Source of the DNA: an uncultured bacterium
GTDB taxonomy: Bacteria > DRYD01
NCBI GenBank assembly: GCA_937139605.1
Contig: CAKZQG010000026.1
Coordinates: 1-64,000 of the forward strand
Direction of reading: 5' to 3'
Length of the DNA stretch: 64,000 nt
Below the pieces are notes generated by a model that saw only the letters and a list, made by a program, of their open reading frames with translations, did not search any database and was not told the DNA's origin. Both the position numbers and the translations under genes were made by a program. Positions 26,647-35,543 of this stretch are shown here, one piece after another. The first letter of the stretch is position 1; the number at the start of each line of letters is the position of its first letter.

Positions 26647-27525
26647 TTAAACGGCAAAAACTCCATATCCAAGAGATGTTTTTGCACCAATACCATAATT
26701 TTTTAGAGCTTCTTTTAATAACCTCTCAGCAATATTTAGTAAACCTTGATCTTCTCTTTTGGATGCTAAGTAAAAAGAAAACATAGTTCTTTCAACAGTA
26801 AGAAATTTTATCGGCTTTGGACTTTGCCAGTCTGCAGGAGGAGAATTTTCACTATAATAATTAGGATAGTGCGGGTTTATGATATCAATTTCTAATTTTA
26901 TCTCATCTATAGGAAATGCATCAAAAAAAATTATTTTTCCCTTCTGTTTTTGAGTACCAAAGATTTCAATTAAATTTTTAAAAGTAACACCATCTAAATT
27001 AATATCATCTATAGAAAAATAAACTTTTTCATCTCCATTGTCTAATTTTTCTGAAACTTTTTCAATTGCTTCTTGTATTTTCATGTTATTACTCTTAGCC
27101 CATATATCGGCAAATATTAAAACTGCCCAGTGCCTCGTTACACCTTTTACTGCACTCCCAGGAATATAAGGTACTCCATATATGTGATGAAGAGTCATTG
27201 ATGTTTCCTGGGGATGAGAAGCACCAAGTCCAATAATCATCCGCCAGCAAAGTTTTGCTGAAAAATATTTTATTTTCAACCCAGAATTTTTTAATACTGT
27301 TATTTTTCTTTGTTCTAAACTTTTAATAAGATCAGCGTTCCATTTAAATTTTTTAATTTCCTGATTAATTCTAATTTTTGATAGCTGTCCATTTTGCTCA
27401 ATGATATCTGACATGTTAAAAAAGTAGAAAAAGTTTTCTGAAATTTTGCAAGCCCTAAAGATTTCATAAGTATCCCTAGGAAAGTATCTATTTCTTTCTA
27501 TTGGTAACTTAATAAGGTGATTCAT
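26647..27525 (-). CDS. cmr6: Type III-B CRISPR RAMP protein Cmr6
   Basis: Cmr6 caps the backbone of the Cmr effector complex near the 3' end of the crRNA. The 292-residue protein has the RAMP signatures: GLGASHPQETSMTLHHIYGV followed by YIPGSAVKGVTRHW (about 108-140), a GSxxKG-type element. It ends in the glycine-rich loop KNYGIGAKTSLGYGVF. It overlaps cmr5 by 4 bp and ends the operon. Composition has fewer Asn and Ile than the I-B Cas proteins, as in the whole Cmr block. Confidence 0.93.
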   Translation of the reverse strand: MNHLIKLPIERNRYFPRDTYEIFRACKISENFFYFFNMSDIIEQNGQLSKIRINQEIKKFKWNADLIKSLEQRKITVLKNSGLKIKYFSAKLCWRMIIGLGASHPQETSMTLHHIYGVPYIPGSAVKGVTRHWAVLIFADIWAKSNNMKIQEAIEKVSEKLDNGDEKVYFSIDDINLDGVTFKNLIEIFGTQKQKGKIIFFDAFPIDEIKLEIDIINPHYPNYYSENSPPADWQSPKPIKFLTVERTMFSFYLASKREDQGLLNIAERLLKEALKNYGIGAKTSLGYGVFAV

Positions 27526-27935
27526 TCTTCTTCCTCCTCTATCATTCCTTCAGCAAACCTTTTAAGCCAGTTCAAAAAGGCAAGCAATTCCTGAGTTATC
27601 CAGCGGTATTCCCTGCTATCACAACTTATAACCCATTCAATAAGCTCGTTTTTATCAGGAGGCATTTGAATTCTTATTGTTGAGTTGCTCTTCATATATT
27701 CGGTTATCTGATTATACAATAATTTATAAGCATTTCCATCTTTTGCTTTAGCCTTCACAAAGGCAAGGGTCTGTCCAAGACCATTTAAAAGAATCATAGT
27801 AGGAATTTTTTTTACATAGGACCGATATTCTCTTTTTCCTTTTTCATTTAACTTATACGTTACCTGTTCTACACACCTATAAGCATATTCAGCTCTACCT
27901 TGTTCAAGTTTTTTTATTTCACTTTCCTTGCTCAT
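27522..27935 (-). CDS. cmr5: Type III-B CRISPR small subunit Cmr5
   Basis: Cmr5 is the small helical subunit that forms the minor filament of the Cmr complex and contacts target RNA. The 137-residue protein is all helix, with the family opening LEQGRAEYAYRCVEQV and PTMILLNGLGQTLAFVKAKA (about 46-66), and ends in a run of Glu. It overlaps cmr4 by 17 bp and cmr6 by 4 bp, as expected in a tightly coupled operon. Length is usual. Confidence 0.92.
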   Translation of the reverse strand: MSKESEIKKLEQGRAEYAYRCVEQVTYKLNEKGKREYRSYVKKIPTMILLNGLGQTLAFVKAKAKDGNAYKLLYNQITEYMKSNSTIRIQMPPDKNELIEWVISCDSREYRWITQELLAFLNWLKRFAEGMIEEEEE

Positions 27936-28935
27936 TTTTAACCTCCTCCAAAAATCCGATTCTTACAAGACCTTTCCCAATGGTTCGATTTCCTCCTATT
28001 TGAAGAACCTCGGGACAGCCTTTTTTAAAAAACTCTATCACATTTTCCGCTTCCCTAACAGAATCACTTCCAGCAAGTAGTCCTTTCATTTCTTTCTTTT
28101 CCACTCTTATAGAAGAGGCCATTACAAGAGAGTAAAGAATAGTATCGGTTGGAAGATATTCTTCTGTCCACAATGCACTAGATTGGACTGTACCAGTTTT
28201 TGCATCAATCTTTGTTCTTGTAATAATTTCTGTAGATGATTTTACAAATTCTTTGAAATCATCATTTGAAAGAATAACAAGGTCTTTTTCAAGTTTTTCT
28301 CTCCAGTATTTATATGGATCATTATTCCCTTTTTTAGGGAATATTTTTTCAGAAAGCCATTTAGCAAGTTTTGCGGTTTTTTCATTCGGCTTTACCTGAA
28401 ATGTGTATTCTTCAAAAACGACTTTTGAAGAGATTATCAGATTCGAGTTTTGCGAATATGTATTCTCAAGACCCGAAAATCCATCTATAAGAAGTTGAAT
28501 TCCAGCTAATTTTAAATCTTCTTTAAGTCTTTCAAGGATATCGGGACAAGTTATCCAACCAAAAACTCCTTTTAGAGATTTAAGGGGGAAAAGTAGAATT
28601 CTTGCATCTGTAAATACGATAGCTCCTGCATGAGTTTCTCCTTCTTCTGGACCAAATACAAGGGAAAGATAATCTCCTGCTTCTTTTTCTTTACCGTCTT
28701 CTTTATATTTTATTTTTTCTCTTGCCTTTATTTTATTTGAATTAATTTCTATTTCTGGATTATTTTCTTCAAATGCTTCCCTTATGGATCCTTTTAATCC
28801 CGAGGCTTCAATTTTTGGATATCCAGTATGTCTTTCTCTCTGAATTGGTAAATCAACAATTCCCAATTCGGAACCGCTTCCTGCATGAAGAGGTGTTTCT
28901 ACAATTATGAAAAATGGCTGGACCTTTTTAAACAT
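27919..28935 (-). CDS. cmr4: Type III-B CRISPR RAMP nuclease subunit Cmr4
   Basis: Cmr4 forms the repeated backbone of the complex and cuts target RNA every six nucleotides. The 338-residue protein starts with FFIIVETPLHAGSGSELGIV and has DLPIQRERHTGYPKIEASGL, where the conserved His of the thumb and the catalytic-loop Asp region occur (about 24-45). It then has GSIREAFEEN and a C-terminal glycine loop IGGNRTIGKGLVRI. It overlaps the CARF gene by 8 bp. All features agree with an active Cmr4. Confidence 0.93.
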   Translation of the reverse strand: MFKKVQPFFIIVETPLHAGSGSELGIVDLPIQRERHTGYPKIEASGLKGSIREAFEENNPEIEINSNKIKAREKIKYKEDGKEKEAGDYLSLVFGPEEGETHAGAIVFTDARILLFPLKSLKGVFGWITCPDILERLKEDLKLAGIQLLIDGFSGLENTYSQNSNLIISSKVVFEEYTFQVKPNEKTAKLAKWLSEKIFPKKGNNDPYKYWREKLEKDLVILSNDDFKEFVKSSTEIITRTKIDAKTGTVQSSALWTEEYLPTDTILYSLVMASSIRVEKKEMKGLLAGSDSVREAENVIEFFKKGCPEVLQIGGNRTIGKGLVRIGFLEEVKNEQGK

Positions 28936-30052
28936 CGTCTTCCTCCTCCTTAATTAGGATTTCTTTAAATTTGTGCTTGTTTAATATTTCTTCACTATAC
29001 GGTTGCTTTAAATATAATTCATATTCTTTGTGGTCATCAAAAACTGCATATACATACAACCTATCTTTTTTTCTATAAAATATTCTCAATTGATTATCCC
29101 CGTCATCATATACAAAATGTCCATTTTTATTTTCCGTTTTGCTTTCTCTTATCTCTTTTTTCCAGAATTTATCTTTAAATAACCTTTTTAAATCTTTGTT
29201 TTTTTGTATTTTTTCATGCACTTCTTCAGTTACTAATATAGTATAACTTTTACATTTTTCAAAGATAATTTTACCGATAGGGTTAAGTTCTGCTAAAGTT
29301 TCTTCAGCTTCCCAGATAAGATAACTATATTTTGTATAAAAATCACTTTGTTTTAGCTTCTCGTAATCGCTTTTATTATCAATTCCTTTTTCAAGTTTTT
29401 GGAATTCTTGAAAATAACTTTTGATTTCATCGCAATTTATCCAACTTACAGAAAAAGGAATATTTGGTATTTTAATCAAAGCATTTGTATCTTCAAAAAT
29501 ATAATATATTGGACATTGATTTAACTGAGCTAATATCGTAAGATAAGGAATTGTAGCTTTGTATCCTCCAGTTATATTAATTATGATATTTTCCCAATAA
29601 TACCCAGAAATTCTATAAATTTCATATATAAGATTACTCATCCCTTTATTAAAATCTTTTCTATCCCAAATTTGAAGATTTTCAATTATTTTCAACTGCT
29701 CAATATTACATGCAGGTATAATTTCAGGTATACATTCTTTTAATATTTCTCCTGCCAATTTACTCAATACTGTATCAGATGCTAAAAGATAGACTTCTAA
29801 ATCTTCATTGAGTTCTTCTGATATTTTTTTTAAACTTTTAACTTCTGCTGATATCTTATAAGCTTCATTTGCTTTTTGCTTAATCCATTTTTGAATTGCA
29901 TCTTTTATTTTATCAATTCTTTCTTTATTTCTTTCGTATTCATTTGCTCTTTTATCTTTTAAGTCCTCGTAATATTGTTTAATAGTTGTATTATCATTAT
30001 CCTTAAAGTAATTTTCAAAAAGAGATGTTCCAAGCATCGTTATTATTTTCAT
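28928..30052 (-). CDS. CARF-domain CRISPR ancillary protein with RelE-like C-terminus (Cami1-like)
   Basis: The 374-residue protein begins MKIITMLGTSLFENYF and carries the CARF core IINITGGYKATIPYLTIL (about 157-174) followed by PIYYIFEDTNALIKIPNIPF, the ligand pocket of Csx1/Csm6-like sensors of cyclic oligoadenylate. There is no HEPN R-x4-6-H motif. Instead, residues about 270-355 read like a RelE/ParE toxin: YTILVTEEVHEKIQKNKDLK then a strand-rich section LRIFYRKKDRLYVYAVFDDH and EYELYL. A CARF-RelE fusion is the layout of Cami1, which cleaves mRNA at ribosomes when activated. The RelE call is pattern-based. It sits inside the Cmr operon between cmr3 and cmr4. Confidence 0.78.
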   Translation of the reverse strand: MKIITMLGTSLFENYFKDNDNTTIKQYYEDLKDKRANEYERNKERIDKIKDAIQKWIKQKANEAYKISAEVKSLKKISEELNEDLEVYLLASDTVLSKLAGEILKECIPEIIPACNIEQLKIIENLQIWDRKDFNKGMSNLIYEIYRISGYYWENIIINITGGYKATIPYLTILAQLNQCPIYYIFEDTNALIKIPNIPFSVSWINCDEIKSYFQEFQKLEKGIDNKSDYEKLKQSDFYTKYSYLIWEAEETLAELNPIGKIIFEKCKSYTILVTEEVHEKIQKNKDLKRLFKDKFWKKEIRESKTENKNGHFVYDDGDNQLRIFYRKKDRLYVYAVFDDHKEYELYLKQPYSEEILNKHKFKEILIKEEEDDV

Positions 30053-30054
30053 AT

Positions 30055-31164
30055 TTACACCACTCCTATTAAAGCCAAACCAAAGCCTTCTTCTGGAAAT
30101 ATATCGGAAATGTTCTTAAAATGAAACGCCTCCATAATTTTCTCTATATTGATATTATCAAGTATCCTAAAATAATATACACTACCAGCTGGAATAGCTT
30201 TTCGCATCGGCTTTGGGTTGTTATTAGCAATATCCCAACCACCAATAAGCTTATATTCTCCAATACAAGCACCTATAAGTTGTAGATTTATTCCTTTATA
30301 TTCTCCTTTAAAAGTTTTTGTGTCTATCCATTTTGGTAACCATCCGTTTTCAAAAATAGAAGGTGTAGCAAAATATATTTTGAACATTCCATTACTTATA
30401 TCAATATCAATATTTTCTATTCCCATTGTATTTTCTATTCCCATTGTAAGATCAATAATTTTTTGAATTTTTGCGGTTTTACCTTCTCCTCCTAATTGTA
30501 TTATTCCCTCTTGAGGAATATTCTTTACACCTTCAATTTTTATTAAAATAGAAACTTCATTTTTTAGTCTTATCATTGGAACTCTATAAAGATGAGCTTC
30601 CTTTGCAGTACAAGTTAATTTTTCTCTTGCAATTCCAATTTTAGGTTCATGAATAAAAAATTCCTTTTGCCTTAAAATTCTAATGCTATCTTCTCCTTTT
30701 AGATAAGTTTTCAAATAAATAAGAGTCATATAACCCTCTGCTTCTTCTACTTGTTCTCTTTTTTGCCATATTAAAATATTTTCTAAAGGATAGTCAGAAA
30801 TAAAAATTTCTGGTTTGTTTAGTAGATATAGGGGATATAATTTATCTTTATCTTTAGTATTTTCTTTATCTTTGATTATAACTAAATCAAGAGGAGGCAC
30901 AAAATTTAATTCGTCTGTCATTAAGAAAGGCCCTTTAATAGAAAGTGCTCCTTTTTTATTCTTTGTCCCAAGATCTTCTTCAAATTTACCATCAAGAAAA
31001 TCTTTTAAACTTCCTCTTTCAAAAATTAGCCAACTTCTTACTGCTCCATAAACTGTAGATGGATAAGGTGGGAAAATAGTTTCTCCCCAGGTTTCTGAAC
31101 CCATAGTAAAGGGTTTTCCATCTCTAAAAAATAAAGTATCCTTAGGAATAATTTTATACCACAT
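30055..31164 (-). CDS. cmr3: Type III-B CRISPR RAMP protein Cmr3
   Basis: Cmr3 binds the 5' handle of the crRNA and docks Cmr2. The protein has the family start MWYKIIPKDTLFFRDGKPF and SETWGETIFPPYPSTVYGAV (about 23-42), and RIAREKLT-like text as IGIAREKLTCTAKEAHLYRV. The C-terminal loop reads FPEEGFGLALIGVV. I chose the ATG at 31164, one base after the cmr2 stop, because the family starts exactly there and GGGAGA lies just upstream. A longer frame to 31221 would overlap cmr2 by 56 bp. The length is then 369 residues, normal for Cmr3. Confidence 0.92.
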   Translation of the reverse strand: MWYKIIPKDTLFFRDGKPFTMGSETWGETIFPPYPSTVYGAVRSWLIFERGSLKDFLDGKFEEDLGTKNKKGALSIKGPFLMTDELNFVPPLDLVIIKDKENTKDKDKLYPLYLLNKPEIFISDYPLENILIWQKREQVEEAEGYMTLIYLKTYLKGEDSIRILRQKEFFIHEPKIGIAREKLTCTAKEAHLYRVPMIRLKNEVSILIKIEGVKNIPQEGIIQLGGEGKTAKIQKIIDLTMGIENTMGIENIDIDISNGMFKIYFATPSIFENGWLPKWIDTKTFKGEYKGINLQLIGACIGEYKLIGGWDIANNNPKPMRKAIPAGSVYYFRILDNINIEKIMEAFHFKNISDIFPEEGFGLALIGVV

Positions 31165-31165
31165 A

Positions 31166-33931
31166 TTAATCTCCCTTATTGATAAAAGATAAAATTTCAA
31201 TGATATTAGAAAAATTGTCAATATTCATACCTGATGCAACAAATAGCTTCCATACTTTATCGTGAAACTCAATACAAAATTCTTTCTTTTTCTTTTTTTC
31301 TCCATTGTATGCTCTAATAGCAAGTCTTTTAAGTTCTGTTTTAGCAATTTGTTCATTACACAATAAATATCCTAATGAATCTTCTGTATTATTTTTGAGT
31401 TTTATAAATTCCATTTTAAATTTCTGTACAAATCCATGTGAAATATATTGTTTAGTATCTGGGTTCATCATTTCTTTTATCCCTTTCATTAAATCTGTTA
31501 TTAACTCAAATTTTCCATTTGTTTTAATTATCCATTCAAATACAGAAACTCTTTCTTCCCCAGATTTCTTTATTAATGAAATTGCGAATCTATTTTTTCC
31601 TTGGGATTTGGCTTTTTTCTTCATTTTATAAACTTTATCAATTACAAGTTTTAATGGTTCCTTATAGTGAGCAATTACAATCCCCATTGAACAAGTTGCA
31701 TTTTTACCCATTGTTAAATAATAAATATCTTCCTTTAGAACAAAACCACTTGTTTGATTAATATCTACGTTAATTTTATTATTTTTAACTTTAATATGTC
31801 CTGAAAAAGCCCACCTTAGTTTTTCTATCACATCCATCAAGTCTTTCAAATTAACAAAAGCGAAGACATCATCACCACCTGCATAGACTAGCTTTCCTAG
31901 ATGCTCTTCTTCTACAATTTTTCTTACAAACTCTATGGCATAATTTTTCAAGGCCCTTGAAATAGCTGAATGAATAGCAGGAGTTAGAAACTTTTTGCCT
32001 ATTTTTTGTTGCAAGTCTTTTTTAAAGGCTTCAGGTAGTTTTACCCATGTATTGCTATTATAAGCATATTCAATATTTGGTAAAAGTTCCCCTGAAAGCC
32101 AACGTCCCATGTTATCTCCATCCAGATAAATAACAGCATAGTATGGATTTGGGTTGCCAATCTTATCTTTTATAGACTTCAAACATCTTTTTAGTTTCTC
32201 TATTTCTTCATCACTTATTTCTAATCCCAATTCTTTTTTGATAAATTCTTTCTTTAAATTCTCTTCAAAAAAGTATTCTCCTTCAAGGTTTTTAGTCAAA
32301 CTTTCTTTTAATTTAGGCAAGGGAGTTCCTTCAGGGAGTTTTTTATTTAACATCTCTTTTATGTAGCTTTCCATATCTTCTTTAGCTTCTTTTAATGCTC
32401 TTTCTTTAAAATCAGAAGCAGCAATCTCAGCTGTTGAAGGAAAACCAAAATCTTTAAATTTCTCGTTCATTTTCCCAGCTAAAGTATTTAAATAAGCGTC
32501 AAAAGTTCTTTTGAAAAAGCACAATCCACATAATCCTTCTCCATCAGATAGATATTTCCTTGGAAACTCTTTAATATCCTTTAGATTGATAGCTATGGGA
32601 TTATATCTTGAAAATCTTTGAGGGTTTTTCTCTTCCCTATAAAATAAGACATTTCTTTCTCCACAGAGTGAACATTTTCTTCCTTTTTCTTCAAAATAAT
32701 TAAATTCTCTTAAATTTTTTCTTGCACCAATAAATTTTTCAAGAACTGTATAAAAAAGCTGATATAATATTCCAATATTAGGAGGATTTTCTCCTGTTTC
32801 TTGTGCAAATTTAAATATTTCCTTCCATTTATCTATTTCGTTTTTTTCAATAAAATTTGTTAAGTCATCAATAGCTAAATCTCTGTTTTTAATCTTCCAG
32901 GGTACAGAAACCCAATAGATCTGAGGAAAATCACTCAAATGGTTATCAAATATATTCTTTTGGTATTCTGTTAAAGTTAAATTTAACTCATTTAAAATCC
33001 TTTCTTTTGCAGCTTTTATTTCACTTTGAATTTTTTCTTTCATTTTTTGAGCAATTTCCTTTAATTTACTTTCATCAGTTAAAGGAATAATTGCCACAAA
33101 TCTGTTTGGAATGGTTGGTAGATCAACAAAAGGAGAATATGAATTTCTTAATGGTATTTTTTGTTCTTTTTCATCTTCTTCAAGAAGCCAGTCTATAAGT
33201 GGCTGTTTATATAAATCAGGGTAAATTATAGATGTTGGTCCAAAGTGATTTATAATTTCTTTGATTGCAACAAAAGTTAAATATGATAGGATAAAACTCC
33301 CCATATAAAAATCTTGAGTTTTTCTTGCTTGAGAAATAAAAGATTGGACAGGTCCTATAGTAAAAAGAAAAAGAGAATTGTTTTGATATAAGATTTTATC
33401 TTTTTCATTCCAGAAAGCGTTTAGTGTTGAAGTGATTTTTAGATGTTCCCAGATAGAATGGTCTGGGATCCTTGTGTCAGCTGGTAATATAGGGAGATAT
33501 TTTAGCCATATTTTGTGATTTTCTTTATCTTTTAAAACTGAAAAAATTTCATCTTCAAGATTTCGCCACATATAAAAGAACTTACGTTTATCGTCATAAT
33601 TTAACAAATCAAGGTTTAAAAAAACCTCTTCTATAGAACTAAAAATTTCATCTTTATCAATAGATAGTGTAAATTCTAACTTTCCTTCAGATAAAGGATG
33701 TCTTATTTCATTAAACTTTTGATATATCTTTTTTTCTTTTGGAAGCAAACTTCTCTCCATACAAGAAGCAATCAAGTCTGAACCTTTTGATTCTTTTAAA
33801 TTACTTATCCCAATTTTTTCAGCATATTGCTCAGCCCTTTTTTCATGAGTTACAATCTCAAAACATTTATCAACTGGGTCATGAAGGATCGATTTAAGCT
33901 TTTCTAAAAAATTATTATTATTGCTATTCAT
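31166..33931 (-). CDS. cmr2: Type III-B CRISPR large subunit Cmr2 (Cas10)
   Basis: Cmr2 is the Cas10 subunit: it makes cyclic oligoadenylate, and in some systems cuts DNA, when target RNA is bound. An N-terminal HD-like remnant reads KLKSILHDPVDK (about 10-21). A zinc-binding region has CSLCGERNVLF and CGLCFFKRTF. The first Palm has AVIYLDGDNMGRWLSG (about residue 600), and the second keeps the cyclase motif YAGGDDVFAF (about residue 683), so synthesis should be active. I start at the ATG of 33931 (MNSNNNNF), preceded by GGAG and overlapping cmr1 by 8 bp. A longer frame begins at 33964. Size is typical. Confidence 0.95.
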   Translation of the reverse strand: MNSNNNNFLEKLKSILHDPVDKCFEIVTHEKRAEQYAEKIGISNLKESKGSDLIASCMERSLLPKEKKIYQKFNEIRHPLSEGKLEFTLSIDKDEIFSSIEEVFLNLDLLNYDDKRKFFYMWRNLEDEIFSVLKDKENHKIWLKYLPILPADTRIPDHSIWEHLKITSTLNAFWNEKDKILYQNNSLFLFTIGPVQSFISQARKTQDFYMGSFILSYLTFVAIKEIINHFGPTSIIYPDLYKQPLIDWLLEEDEKEQKIPLRNSYSPFVDLPTIPNRFVAIIPLTDESKLKEIAQKMKEKIQSEIKAAKERILNELNLTLTEYQKNIFDNHLSDFPQIYWVSVPWKIKNRDLAIDDLTNFIEKNEIDKWKEIFKFAQETGENPPNIGILYQLFYTVLEKFIGARKNLREFNYFEEKGRKCSLCGERNVLFYREEKNPQRFSRYNPIAINLKDIKEFPRKYLSDGEGLCGLCFFKRTFDAYLNTLAGKMNEKFKDFGFPSTAEIAASDFKERALKEAKEDMESYIKEMLNKKLPEGTPLPKLKESLTKNLEGEYFFEENLKKEFIKKELGLEISDEEIEKLKRCLKSIKDKIGNPNPYYAVIYLDGDNMGRWLSGELLPNIEYAYNSNTWVKLPEAFKKDLQQKIGKKFLTPAIHSAISRALKNYAIEFVRKIVEEEHLGKLVYAGGDDVFAFVNLKDLMDVIEKLRWAFSGHIKVKNNKINVDINQTSGFVLKEDIYYLTMGKNATCSMGIVIAHYKEPLKLVIDKVYKMKKKAKSQGKNRFAISLIKKSGEERVSVFEWIIKTNGKFELITDLMKGIKEMMNPDTKQYISHGFVQKFKMEFIKLKNNTEDSLGYLLCNEQIAKTELKRLAIRAYNGEKKKKKEFCIEFHDKVWKLFVASGMNIDNFSNIIEILSFINKGD

Positions 33932-34823
33932 TGACCAACTCCTTAATAAAATTTTTTTGTTCATTAAAATTACATTCTGGGTAATTTTTAGGGAATACAG
34001 GGTTTAATATAGTGATTATGGGTTTTAATTTCCCTTTTGTAATAACTCCAGAGACATAAACTGGGGAAGCCATTCGTGGGTTTGCGTTGCCTAATGAAGG
34101 ATCCTTATATTTATGAGATACATTCCCGATAAATTCTAAAAATTCATTATAATTCCTAAATTCTCTGTTACTTAGTATAATTTCTTGTATCCATGGGTAT
34201 TGTAACTGATGTATTTTTTTATTTATAATTGCTTGAACATTATTTATAATTTTTGAATTCGCAATTTCATATCTTCCGTTATTTATTCCATTTAATAAAA
34301 TAAGGATATCATTTAAACTTTTTATTTCCTTTTTGGGGTAAATTATTTCAAAACTTCCAAAACCTCTTCTTGAGCGTTTTCCAAAACCACCCAAAATAAA
34401 TGCTAAGTAAATTAAATTTTCTATCCAATAAAGATTTTCTTGAGTAACAAAAAAAACAATTTGTATTTCTTTTTCTGGTTTTACTGCTTTTCTCTCAAAT
34501 GCTTTCTTACAATTTATTTTTTCGTCGATTGTACAATAATTCCTTTTATGATGTGGCAAAAGTTGATAGTCTATTTTATCGGATTCATTTAATTCAGTTA
34601 AAATTCTTATGTATAATTTACTCTTACCTTCTTTTTCTATACTACCGAAAATTTCTGCTTCTTCTTTTTTTAATTTTTGGATATTATCCTCAGCTTTTAT
34701 TGCTCTCCACCACCACCGCATCATCCCTTTAAATTCTGTAGGTCTTAGTTCTGTGGTCTCTTTATCTGAGCCAGCCATAAACATTGGGGTTATTAGCTTA
34801 CATCTTAAATTCAATTCCTTCAT
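33924..34823 (-). CDS. cmr1: Type III-B CRISPR RAMP protein Cmr1
   Basis: Cmr1 lies at the 3' end of the crRNA in the Cmr complex. The protein opens with LRCKLITPMFMAGSDKETTE and LRPTEFKGMMRWWWRAIKA (about 28-46), the strongest Cmr1 signature, and has the glycine-rich LGGFGKRSRRGFGSFE. I placed the start at the ATG of 34823, after GGAGAGAAG. The frame is also open through ATGs at 34838 and 34850, the last one inside the terminal CRISPR repeat. Only about 20 bp lie between the array and this gene, so it probably has no promoter of its own. First gene of the operon. Confidence 0.94.
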   Translation of the reverse strand: MKELNLRCKLITPMFMAGSDKETTELRPTEFKGMMRWWWRAIKAEDNIQKLKKEEAEIFGSIEKEGKSKLYIRILTELNESDKIDYQLLPHHKRNYCTIDEKINCKKAFERKAVKPEKEIQIVFFVTQENLYWIENLIYLAFILGGFGKRSRRGFGSFEIIYPKKEIKSLNDILILLNGINNGRYEIANSKIINNVQAIINKKIHQLQYPWIQEIILSNREFRNYNEFLEFIGNVSHKYKDPSLGNANPRMASPVYVSGVITKGKLKPIITILNPVFPKNYPECNFNEQKNFIKELVNE

Positions 34824-34843
34824 ATCTCTTCTCTCCATTAACT

Positions 34844-35543
34844 GTTTCAATTCCTTATAGGTAGGCTAAAACTCAGTGTTTTTATGCCATTAAATACAGT
34901 TATAGTTCGTTTCAATTCCTTATAGGTAGGCTAAAACTATTAGCAACAAAAACAAAACTTAAAAGAGAATATTTGTTTCAATTCCTTATAGGTAGGCTAA
35001 AACTTTCTTTGGTAGGGGTTTTGCAACCCCTACCTTGTTTCAATTCCTTATAGGTAGGCTAAAACATTCGTATCTTATCTCTAATCTCTTCCTTATACTT
35101 ACGTTTCAATTCCTTATAGGTAGGCTAAAACGAATAGAGATAGTATAGGGATGGAATAGGGATAGAGAGTTTCAATTCCTTATAGGTAGGCTAAAACGAG
35201 ATCTTCCTTTTTGAGGAAGATCTCGTTGACTGGAGTTTCAATTCCTTATAGGTAGGCTAAAACCTCCTTGGATTGGGATTTTTTCCTAGTTGAGCTTATG
35301 TTTCAATTCCTTATAGGTAGGCTAAAACGGAGTAAGGAGGAAAGTATGAGTTTATTGAAATTAGGTTTCAATTCCTTATAGGTAGGCTAAAACATAAAAA
35401 ATAAAAAAATTCTCTCCCTGCAGGCAGGGGAAAAGTTTCAATTCCTTATAGGTAGGCTAAAACAATAACTTCTACTATGAGTTATGAGTATAGTAATAGA
35501 TTATAGCACAATAAGTTTCAATTCCTTATAGGTAGGCTAAAAC
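34844..35543 (-). CRISPR. CRISPR array, 11 repeats of 29 bp and 10 spacers
   Basis: Repeats start at 34844, 34909, 34975, 35037, 35103, 35169, 35235, 35300, 35365, 35435 and 35515 and are identical. On the plus strand each begins GTTTCAATTCC and ends GGTAGGCTAAAAC. On the transcribed minus strand the 3' end is therefore ATTGAAAC, the form typical of I-B and III-B crRNA tags. Spacers, left to right, are 36, 37, 33, 37, 37, 37, 36, 36, 41 and 51 bp. The leader is on the right, so the 51-bp spacer is the newest. Spacers 3 and 6 are perfect hairpins, and 9 and 10 contain shorter inverted repeats. Confidence 0.99.
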
